This document shows positions 31,574-38,656 of a stretch of 39,882 nt of DNA, one piece after another. The DNA is from Saccharospirillum sp. MSK14-1 (GTDB taxonomy: Bacteria; Pseudomonadota; Gammaproteobacteria; Pseudomonadales; Natronospirillaceae), in contig NZ_MIES01000008.1 in the NCBI RefSeq assembly GCF_003054965.1, forward strand, positions 1 through 39,882. The letters are read 5' to 3'. Position 1 is the first letter of the stretch. Every line of letters starts with the position of its first letter. The notes under the pieces are model-generated. The model worked only from the letters and a program-made list of their open reading frames with translations, did no database searches and had not been told where the DNA came from. The position numbers and the translations under genes are program-made.

Positions 31574-31618
31574 TGGTAGGACTATCCAGATTTGAACTGG
31601 AGACCTCTGCCATGTCAA
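31574..31618 (-). other. attP core: 3' half of tRNA-Val(GAC)
   Basis: On the minus strand the sequence runs from the anticodon loop (TTGACAT, anticodon GAC) through stem GGCAG, variable loop AGGTC, T-arm TCCAG-TTCAAAT-CTGGA, acceptor strand TAGTCCT, discriminator A and CCA. T-arm pairing is perfect. The 5' half is absent: bases after the anticodon loop do not pair with GGCAG. This is the classic phage copy of a tRNA 3' end that restores the gene on integration. A host tRNA starting AGGACTA is predicted. Confidence 0.85.
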
Positions 31619-31621
31619 TAT

Positions 31622-31903
31622 TGATGTGGTTTTTCCCTAAGTTATTGATATTTAAGAATAAATGCCTTTAGTCTGGTATGTATTTCACAGCAATTTACGT
31701 ATTGAAATGCAGCTTCAAGTTGTTTCAGAAACCTGTGTTTACTTGGCTATACTGACCGGTTTAAATATATGCCGAGTATAGCTATATACGGACTTAAGGG
31801 TCCGGATTATTCATGAAGACATAAGATGAATTCTGATTGTTAAGCTATTGTTTTAGCGGTAGTAAGTAATAATTCTGAAATACTAAAAAAGTACCAATTG
31901 GAC
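31622..31903. other. Non-coding stretch right of attP
   Basis: No gene is seen. AT-rich DNA with short inverted repeats (for example GCCGAGTATAGC ... GCTATATACGG around 31770-31790), which may be right-hand arm or host-factor sites for integration. Confidence 0.35.
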
Positions 31904-32116
31904 ATGAATATGTTCGAAATTTTTTCTCTATTTAGAATAAAGGAAGTTAAGCAAATTTGCTCTTAAATTGAAATTTGTAAACCGGTTGAGCTTGATATTC
32001 AAACTCGTATTAATCGACAATTACCACCTACCAAAACATCAACACCTATGCCAGAAGTAAAGGCACCTAAGAAGGAAGAAGCTAAGGTTGAGAAAAAGGG
32101 ATTAGAAGGCGAGTGA
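31904..32116 (+). pseudogene. Small ORF interrupted by an in-frame TAA
   Basis: From ATG 31904 the frame reads 20 codons (MNMFEIFSLFRIKEVKQICS), meets TAA at 31964-31966, and continues in the same frame for 49 more sense codons before TGA at 32114-32116. The downstream part (KPVELDIQTRINRQLPPTK; PEVKAPKKEEAKVEKKGLEG) has the charged, protein-like composition of a real C-terminus. It looks like a ~70-residue gene broken by one nonsense change. The alternative is chance. Confidence 0.4.
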
Positions 32117-32239
32117 AGCAATCATTCCTAAATTAATTAATACGTGGCGGGTGAAAGAACTCGTTAACAAAAGTTCTCTCACCCTATGCATTAAAGATTA
32201 GCTAATCACTTGCTAAATCTTTATGAGGGAGGATTTGAT

Positions 32240-33193
32240 TTGACCGAACATTCACTGAATAGTTTTGAACGCAAGGTTGCAACTTTCACCTCTATTGGTG
32301 TGATAGCACTATTGGTTTTTCTTTTGATTAGAAACCAAGAGTTTGCTGATCCAAATTTAGTCGTAATTGCAAGGATATTAATGTCCCTGGCAGTCGCTGT
32401 AATTGGAGCAACTATACCGGGCTTCCTTAATTTAGATTGGAACCTTAAAGGCTTGGTTGTTCGAGCAGGAGGTGCATTAGCCCTATTTGTTTTGACTTTC
32501 ATTTCCACACCTAAAGTTATACAGGTTGAGAAGGGAACGATTGAGGAAGACGAAATAAGTCCCTTAGTGCAGCCAGCTCTTATTTCAATGCAGAAATTAA
32601 TAAGTTTTATTGTACCTGCAGTGAACGCAGAAGAAATAGCTGCAAGTCCCGTATATGTTAGATCCGCACTTAAGGGAGTGAGCGAAGCTCAGCGCTCTGA
32701 TTATGACATTATTTTATCTAACAACTCAGATGAACAAATACTTCTAACAAGTTTCAGAGTCAAATGGATTTATATTAGGGGCCCCTTTAGTTCAGTTAAT
32801 TACGGCGCAGCAATAAAACCAATTGCTCAATATTCATTGCCACTGTTTATAGATCCTGATAACGCTAAAATTCTTTGTAGAAGAAAACAAGCGATGTACC
32901 CTCCGATTTTAATGCCACCTAGAAATGAAAGTGGCCCCAGTATCACAAACGTTAGAATTGAAATGTTATATAGTTTTGAAGGAAGCAGGATCGATTGGCA
33001 TCCATCAACTCCTTGGGACGTATACTATAAGGTGGAAATAATTGATGAAAAAGACAGAGTTATTGAGGTACTGAGCCAATCATGGAATGAGGGTTCGCTT
33101 GAGGCTCCATTCGAGAGCATTATTCTAAATATTGCTCCAGACAATATATCAGAAAAAGAGATGTTGGAGATTTGTGACGGCAAAAAGAGCTAA
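32240..33193 (+). CDS. Three-helix membrane protein with large soluble domain (317 aa)
   Basis: TTG 32240 is chosen because GGGAGG lies 7 bases upstream. Three membrane helices in the first ~95 residues (VATFTSIGVIALLVFLLI; IARILMSLAVAVIGATIPGF; GLVVRAGGALALFVLTF) precede a ~200-residue domain that begins with a linker and has beta-rich stretches (YDIILSNNSDEQILLTSFRV; YYKVEIIDEKDRVIEVLSQS). The LMSLAVAVIGATIPGFL and VVRAGGALALFVL segments recall membrane modules of predicted bacterial effector proteins, but I cannot name a family. It lies just inside the prophage end, a usual cargo position. Confidence 0.6.
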   Translation: MTEHSLNSFERKVATFTSIGVIALLVFLLIRNQEFADPNLVVIARILMSLAVAVIGATIPGFLNLDWNLKGLVVRAGGALALFVLTFISTPKVIQVEKGTIEEDEISPLVQPALISMQKLISFIVPAVNAEEIAASPVYVRSALKGVSEAQRSDYDIILSNNSDEQILLTSFRVKWIYIRGPFSSVNYGAAIKPIAQYSLPLFIDPDNAKILCRRKQAMYPPILMPPRNESGPSITNVRIEMLYSFEGSRIDWHPSTPWDVYYKVEIIDEKDRVIEVLSQSWNEGSLEAPFESIILNIAPDNISEKEMLEICDGKKS

Positions 33194-33602
33194 ACAGCGT
33201 TGTTAACCTTTAGCAATCATAGATGTCTTACGTGTGCTGCATTATCCAATTGTAGATCGTAGACAATTCACTTCTAGTCACCTGCAAATCGTTTCGCTAA
33301 AAACATTGATCGCAAACAGGCTAGAACTTAAACCTTGCTTGTAGCGTTAGTGTAATTACTGATGGCAGTTACAGCTAACTAGCCACTTCCTTGTAAATAT
33401 TGTCTGGTTTTTAGCTAACTTATTGATTATTAAGCATATTAATTTTCAGATCGTAGTGCTATTTTTGTCGTGTTTGTTTATCATTGTCATTTAGATGATA
33501 ACCTATATAGTAACAACTTAAAGTAAGAAGTGGAGGGCATGAGCACTTGGCTCAGAAATGCTCTTTAAAATAGAGACATAAAAGGAAAGTAGGTTTAATA
33601 CA
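33194..33602 (+). promoter_or_regulatory. Leader region with promoter and SD-bearing uORF
   Basis: No full-size gene is visible. A promoter TTGTCA (33484-33489), 16-base spacer, TATAGT (33506-33511) is followed by a 9-codon ORF with a GGAGG site (33539-33568; MSTWLRNAL). GAGCA/TGCTC in this ORF can pair. A leader peptide or attenuator for the gene at 33603 is possible. The first ~280 bases show nothing definite. Confidence 0.45.
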
Positions 33603-34028
33603 GTGTTTGGAATTATAATGTTCTTTATTGGACTTCTTGTTGGTATTACAGGTGGATATATCATCGGTAATAAGGTAGCAATTCGTAATGGTAAAGTAGA
33701 TTCGAAATATGAAGCTGCTTTGGAATTAAGAAGTGCATTTTATCCAACAATCCTGAAATTAAAACATGGGGATGAACCTTCATTTATAGTTGCTAAAGAT
33801 TTCAAAAACCATCAACTTGCCGCTATCGAGTTTTCAAATTTTTTAAGTGGTGGGGAATTAGAAAGTTATTTGAATTCATTAACAGATTACAATCATTGGT
33901 ACAAAACAATGTGTACTATGTCACCTGAAGGTATTCTTCAAAAAGACTCTGATTCTGAGTATTTGGTGGAAAAAGAAAAAGATCCAATTCACTTAATCAA
34001 GGTTATACTTGATCATGCGGATGTTTAA
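33603..34028 (+). CDS. Membrane-anchored hypothetical protein (141 aa)
   Basis: Starts with GTG 33603 (or ATG 33618). An N-terminal membrane anchor (IIMFFIGLLVGITGGYIIG) precedes a soluble helical domain (YPTILKLKHGDEPSFIVAKD; FKNHQLAAIEFSNFLSGGEL). It is AT-rich and convergent with the end of the tail operon, thus cargo. The KLKHGDEP ... AAIEF arrangement looks like a conserved domain, but I cannot name it. No secretion cleavage site is evident. Confidence 0.6.
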   Translation: MFGIIMFFIGLLVGITGGYIIGNKVAIRNGKVDSKYEAALELRSAFYPTILKLKHGDEPSFIVAKDFKNHQLAAIEFSNFLSGGELESYLNSLTDYNHWYKTMCTMSPEGILQKDSDSEYLVEKEKDPIHLIKVILDHADV

Positions 34029-34085
34029 TTATATTAAAAGTAATCTTTTCATTTTAAGTGGCACCTATTAGCAGTTTTAAATTTT

Positions 34086-34319
34086 CTATATTTCAATTAC
34101 CACGCTTGATAAATCCGGCACCTCATACTCAAGCTGTCCATCTTTCATAATAGCTTTCTTCCCACCGGCAACTGTTTCTCCAACAACAGTAATCTGCTCA
34201 CCACCTCTTAGTTGGACCGTGCTTGTTCCGTCGCCGTTGTTGCTGATAACTTTTACAACTGTTCGTCCTTTCCCTTGCAGCAATCCTTTGAATTTTAGCC
34301 ATGGGTTACGTGTTGCCAT
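34086..34319 (-). CDS. Small baseplate/tail-tip protein (77 aa)
   Basis: Last gene of the late operon. ATG 34319 has a GAGAGGAA site; an upstream start at 34337 lies inside the hub gene and is less likely. The small basic-start protein ATRNPWLKFKGLLQGKGRTV is followed by strand-rich VKVISNNGDGTSTVQLRGGE and ends in VPDLSSVVIEI. It resembles short OB-like proteins encoded after the tail hub in several siphophages. Assignment is by position and style. Confidence 0.6.
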   Translation of the reverse strand: MATRNPWLKFKGLLQGKGRTVVKVISNNGDGTSTVQLRGGEQITVVGETVAGGKKAIMKDGQLEYEVPDLSSVVIEI

Positions 34320-34320
34320 T

Positions 34321-36213
34321 TTATGCGTTCCTCTCAATGGTCACGTTCTGATAAACCGCTGCGCCGCCGCTTTGGGCTACGCTGATGCTGTTGCTTAATA
34401 CCAAGCCGATATAGTCCTGCTGTGCGTCGTTGTGTAGCACTTTTAGCAATTGGCCGGGCAACAAAACACCGGGGACCGCTTGGCTCTCTGGAATAATAAT
34501 ACTGAGTGTTTCAATGACTTTGTTCCCGGTTGCGGCCAGTTCGTTTCGCCCTCTGGCGATGGCTGGCTGTGTGTCGGTAATTAGGTCGTCGAATATGTCC
34601 GGCATTGGATTCGTGCCGCCTGACCCGGTTCTTTGTACTTCGACGCTAACGCCTTGCTCAACGCCCGAGACAAAACACGCATTAAATTCCTGCCCCGGTT
34701 CATATTTCCCGCTGCGTGATCGAATCATTCCGGCGTAGACGTTCGCGTCTGGTGCGGCGGTGTCCCAATGCCAGGGGGCGACTTTATAGCGCGGTTGCAC
34801 CTTCCATTTGTCCTGTGCCTGATCCGGTATCAGAACACCTCCGGCGGCGGTGACGATTTGCGCGACTACCTGCGCGGGGGTTTTGTCTTGATAACGCAGG
34901 GCGCCTATTGGGATCGGCCAGTCGGGGAGGGCGTCGTCGCCGGTCGTTGACCAATCCAAACTAAAGCCGGTGTTTTCGAGTGCTTTATTCGCGGCCTGTG
35001 CTGCTGTCGTTGCTGCGGTGTTGGTTGCTGTGCCGATCGGCGCAAATGGTGCGGCCATGTACTGCGTTCGGCTGGTGCCGCTGATCTTGAATTTTTTGGT
35101 CGGGAATCGCTCGTCGCTGGTGTAGCGATCGATCGCAAATATCCATTGATGACCGTTTATCCTAACGCTGATGTCTTTCATGCCGTTGGCGTCGGGTTGC
35201 ACTAATGCGAGCGTTCCTTCCCCGAATAGGTTGCCGCTGAATTTCCACGCAAGCGAATCTATATCGAGGCCGATACTGACGCCGTTAATATCCAGCGGTG
35301 TACTGGTTGCAAGGTCGATAATTTGAAGTGTGTTCATGGTTAGATATACCGTTCTGATTGTAGGTACTGGGGCGGGATCGTTGGGTTCCTGTTCGTTTTC
35401 TTCAACGGGATAGGTTAGGTTCCAGTTTCGCCAGCTTGTATCGCCTGCGCCCCACGGTAGGCGCCATCGACTGTCGCGTGGTGTTGCTTGTCGTGCGGTA
35501 AGCTCGGTCGCTTGGTCGTGCGGAACGATCGGGCGTTTTGGTTTTTCCCATCCAAAATTGAGCGCGACGGCGTTCCATTCTGTCGGCGTGTACGGTTCGC
35601 CGAATGTCGCCAGGCTCAAAAGTAACGGGCCACGGTCTGCGTTAATGATCCGCTGCAGGGCGATCGAGTCGTCGTATAGATTCCCGAATTGATCAACGTG
35701 AAAATAAGTAATCGCTTGCAAAATATCGGTGTAGGCGCTGACGACCAAAAACGAGGCTTTAAAGCCGCGGTTATCCTTCACCGTTCCCGGTTGCCATTGC
35801 GCCGTTTGCACTCGGTCGTGTGCGTTCGATTCACGGTATGGAATCAAAAGGTTTTGTTGGGTTGGTTGCCCGTAGTCCCACACCTGACCGGATTCATGGT
35901 CGGCTACTTTTGACTCGTTGAATCGTGCCGATATTTCCAGCGGTGCCGGGATGGCCTGTTCAAAACTGGCTCGGGCCGAATGATCGCGCACGATGGCCGT
36001 TCCAAGAGGGCCAAGGATCGCAAAATCGGCGCTGTTCGCTCTGTTGATTGGCGCTGCCCAGGTTCGCGTAACGGTTGGCCGTACCCATGGCAACGGGACT
36101 AAGCCCACTGCCAGGGTGAAATCCAACACAATGTCTAGTGTCGGTTCTGGTCGATAGTGTTTGCCTAAAAGATTGAGGTCTATCGTGTCGAAATTTTCTG
36201 GCCGATAACTCAT
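34321..36213 (-). CDS. Central tail hub / baseplate protein (630 aa)
   Basis: Large protein encoded near the end of the tail operon, overlapping the upstream gene by ATGA. The N-terminal third is beta-rich (TLDIVLDFTLAVGLVPLP ...). The middle (about 290-520) resembles hub proteins: MNTLQIIDLATSTPLDINGV, SIGLDIDSLAWKFSGNLFGE, RINGHQWIFAIDRYTSDE, ALENTGFSLDWST, and a QDKTPAQVVAQIVTAAGGVL segment. The C-terminus (LPGQLLKVLHNDAQQDYIGL) is also hub-like. It probably forms the ring that closes the tube and contacts the membrane. Confidence 0.65.
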   Translation of the reverse strand: MSYRPENFDTIDLNLLGKHYRPEPTLDIVLDFTLAVGLVPLPWVRPTVTRTWAAPINRANSADFAILGPLGTAIVRDHSARASFEQAIPAPLEISARFNESKVADHESGQVWDYGQPTQQNLLIPYRESNAHDRVQTAQWQPGTVKDNRGFKASFLVVSAYTDILQAITYFHVDQFGNLYDDSIALQRIINADRGPLLLSLATFGEPYTPTEWNAVALNFGWEKPKRPIVPHDQATELTARQATPRDSRWRLPWGAGDTSWRNWNLTYPVEENEQEPNDPAPVPTIRTVYLTMNTLQIIDLATSTPLDINGVSIGLDIDSLAWKFSGNLFGEGTLALVQPDANGMKDISVRINGHQWIFAIDRYTSDERFPTKKFKISGTSRTQYMAAPFAPIGTATNTAATTAAQAANKALENTGFSLDWSTTGDDALPDWPIPIGALRYQDKTPAQVVAQIVTAAGGVLIPDQAQDKWKVQPRYKVAPWHWDTAAPDANVYAGMIRSRSGKYEPGQEFNACFVSGVEQGVSVEVQRTGSGGTNPMPDIFDDLITDTQPAIARGRNELAATGNKVIETLSIIIPESQAVPGVLLPGQLLKVLHNDAQQDYIGLVLSNSISVAQSGGAAVYQNVTIERNA

Positions 36214-37580
36214 TCTACTGGGCGCTCTTTTTTAAGCGGCTCCCAATTCGGAAACATGGAATCGATCGTTGGCGGTAGGTTTGTAAATAGGTCTTTATCA
36301 AATACGAAACTAGACGATCCATTCTCTCGAACGCTTATGGCTGGCATCCAAGGTAATGCCGGGTTTGAAGGTGTTAAATTTAAAAAGCCGCCTTTACTTG
36401 CTGCGCCGACGTAGAAGTGAATTTCATTACTCGCCGCTCTAAAAATGACTGTTACTATGTCACCCGCTGCCATGGTGAGTATCGCGTCTTCACTGGAGCT
36501 GGTTAGATTGAAGTAGGTTCTACCTTTTGCCCAGTTTCCAATGCTGTCTTTTGTGGCTGCATTGTTTTGTCCTAGATATAAATCCTCGGTGAATATCTTG
36601 TTGGTGATGCCGATCAATTGATCATCGCTTGCGGTGATTTGTACCTGCCAAACAATGAACCGTGTATCGTTCGGTTGAATTGGCGCGTCGACATAAAAGT
36701 TTGAATTGTTGAGGGTGCCATCGTCGCCAACCGATAGGCCAACCGCTAACGCCTGCTGGCTGCCAACCATTGCGATTGCTTCTGACGGATAAACAAGTAA
36801 CTCTCTGGTCAGTACTTCGCCCTGAATTGGACCGCTCGCAACGGGCCGATAAAACGGTCGCGGATTCCAGGTGACGCCGCCATCGATAACGGCCTCGTTA
36901 GTTGACCATGTTGGTTCGTTTTCATCGGTCACGCCTGCGGCTGTCGCTTCATAAACGTAACCGTTTGGAATCGTCGGGTGAACGATTGTCCCGGCATTGA
37001 TCGCCGTTATTCTCGCCCAGCTTTCCCCGTAATAGTCCATTGACATTGCGATAACTGGCCCGTCCCAATCGGGATAGGTAATATCGAACAAGCCATCACT
37101 TTGACTCATGGTTTCGGCTATGACTTGACGCCCTGCGGGGTCGTCTTTAATGATCAAAATCGGACGCCCAGCCGGTGCGCCTTCGACCGCAACAGTACCG
37201 GCAACTTTTGCCGTTATACCCGAGCCACCACTTGCGGTCCCGGAATTATCGACGGCCACGATCGTTACTTCGACGTCGTTTTCTACGTCGAGCCGGGTGC
37301 ATATATAGGCTTTCGTCAAATCACTTTTCGGGCTGTATAACTGCAGGAATGGAACGTCCCTTGTGTAATGTTCAAAAAGCGTGAATGTAGTGTCACCCGG
37401 TCGAATTGTTTTAAGAAAAGTACCGCTAATCATTCCGGCCAGGGTTGCGCCATTTATCGCTAACAGATTGATCGTACCGTCGACGGGCGGGGCGTCATCG
37501 ATAACATTAAGCGCGTATTCTCTTTTTGGTATTTCTGGCAGTTGAAACTCGCTGGCTTGGTCGTCTGTAAAAAATCCCAT
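36210..37580 (-). CDS. Tail-tip protein with SPRY-like C-terminal domain (456 aa)
   Basis: ATG 37580 is just past the stop of the previous gene. Residues about 205-240 carry the motif NGYVYEATAAG ... EPTWST ... IDGGVTWNPR, frequent in phage tail fibres and carbohydrate-binding tail proteins. The C-terminal ~130 residues (about 306-432) have the order of a SPRY-like beta-sandwich: FIVWQVQI ... GDIVTVIFRAASNEIHFYVG ... PWMPAISVRENGSSSFVFD. A role in adhesion or receptor contact is inferred. No catalytic motif is visible. Confidence 0.6.
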   Translation of the reverse strand: MGFFTDDQASEFQLPEIPKREYALNVIDDAPPVDGTINLLAINGATLAGMISGTFLKTIRPGDTTFTLFEHYTRDVPFLQLYSPKSDLTKAYICTRLDVENDVEVTIVAVDNSGTASGGSGITAKVAGTVAVEGAPAGRPILIIKDDPAGRQVIAETMSQSDGLFDITYPDWDGPVIAMSMDYYGESWARITAINAGTIVHPTIPNGYVYEATAAGVTDENEPTWSTNEAVIDGGVTWNPRPFYRPVASGPIQGEVLTRELLVYPSEAIAMVGSQQALAVGLSVGDDGTLNNSNFYVDAPIQPNDTRFIVWQVQITASDDQLIGITNKIFTEDLYLGQNNAATKDSIGNWAKGRTYFNLTSSSEDAILTMAAGDIVTVIFRAASNEIHFYVGAASKGGFLNLTPSNPALPWMPAISVRENGSSSFVFDKDLFTNLPPTIDSMFPNWEPLKKERPVE

Positions 37581-37582
37581 AA

Positions 37583-38656
37583 TTACACCCAATCGGCCGG
37601 GTTCATGGATACAAAATACCCACGGGTGCTATTGGATTGAAGGTTGACGCATAGGACGTCATATCCATCCAGGTTAAGGATCGGCTGCCCTTCGTTTTGT
37701 ATGCCCAGCCTTTCATAAGCGTAATAGTGGATTGCGTCGTAACTGGTCGTCTGTACGCATTGACGCCAACCGCAGGCTTTTCCGAAAAAGTAAGAAAAAT
37801 TTGACGGGTCGGGGTTGGCCGCGCCTTTGTAATACAGATAACAGGGAGTATGGGGAATGTACGCGTTATGCGGGCTAAACATACTTTGGCTACAGTTTCG
37901 GGCGCTCATTGCCATCTGATCGGTTGATTGTAATGCGTCGCCAAATGGATTGGTTAGCGCAAGCAACCAGACTAAGTTAACGGAATTGGCACCTGACCCG
38001 GAAATGTAGTTGTTTCTATTCGTGTAATTTTGAGCCATTACGACAAAATTGCCCACCGCATCGCGGGGCTGGTGTACGTTATGAACCGCCCCGGCGTAAA
38101 GATGCATATAGGTGTTTGGGAGGTTGAGCGAACTGCTATCAGGATTGGTTAGCAACCAAAAAATGAACGTTTTATCGGTTGCGACTAGCCGCCACCCGTA
38201 GGTACTCGTTAAGTCTACTTGGTTGATGCTTGCGTTGGTTAGGTAGGCAACGTAAGTCTGTAAACTTTGGTTGGTGTTGTCGGGTGTGAAATCGGCGTTG
38301 TAATCGGTTCGTGAGCCGACGCCTATACTGTGACAGGCCGGGTCTGCTCCGTCGTGATAGGCGTTGCCGACGCCGTACTGACTGACGGATTCGTGAATAA
38401 CATAGGTGACAGAACCGGTTGACGTCGAAATAACTTCGATGATGCCGTTACCATTTCCGAATGCGGCCCGCTCTTTTTCCGGTGTCATGTCCCAGTTTTC
38501 CAGTGTCCAACCTGCGCCCGGTTTGCTGCCGTATCCGTCTACCAGGCAGGCGCGTAATATATCGAGAAAGTTAACTGCCGAGTTATAATTCGCATTGGCT
38601 CGGGTTGGGTTGGGGGCGCTTTCATCCATCCATTGATAAAGTGTTGGTGTTGCCAT
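37583..38656 (-). CDS. Tail protein, possible receptor-contact component (357 aa)
   Basis: Coupled to its neighbours (overlap at 38656; next start 3 bases after its stop). The conserved-looking N-terminus LYQWMDESAPNPTRANANYN is followed by LDILRACLVDGYGSKPGAGW, a stretch I associate with tail proteins of several siphophages. The remainder is aromatic-rich and strand-rich with about eight cysteines (for example GKACGWRQCVQTTSYDAIHY), unusual for a cytoplasmically made tail protein. The role is inferred from position. Confidence 0.6.
   Translation of the reverse strand: MATPTLYQWMDESAPNPTRANANYNSAVNFLDILRACLVDGYGSKPGAGWTLENWDMTPEKERAAFGNGNGIIEVISTSTGSVTYVIHESVSQYGVGNAYHDGADPACHSIGVGSRTDYNADFTPDNTNQSLQTYVAYLTNASINQVDLTSTYGWRLVATDKTFIFWLLTNPDSSSLNLPNTYMHLYAGAVHNVHQPRDAVGNFVVMAQNYTNRNNYISGSGANSVNLVWLLALTNPFGDALQSTDQMAMSARNCSQSMFSPHNAYIPHTPCYLYYKGAANPDPSNFSYFFGKACGWRQCVQTTSYDAIHYYAYERLGIQNEGQPILNLDGYDVLCVNLQSNSTRGYFVSMNPADWV

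Noticed and set aside
31574-31690. Complete tRNA gene
   Set aside because: Only the 3' half folds; bases beyond the anticodon loop do not form the anticodon stem, D-arm or acceptor 5' strand.
33194-33480. Integron attC-like site suggested by GTTAAC and GTTAG motifs
   Set aside because: No pair of core sites with an imperfect palindrome of the right length could be found.
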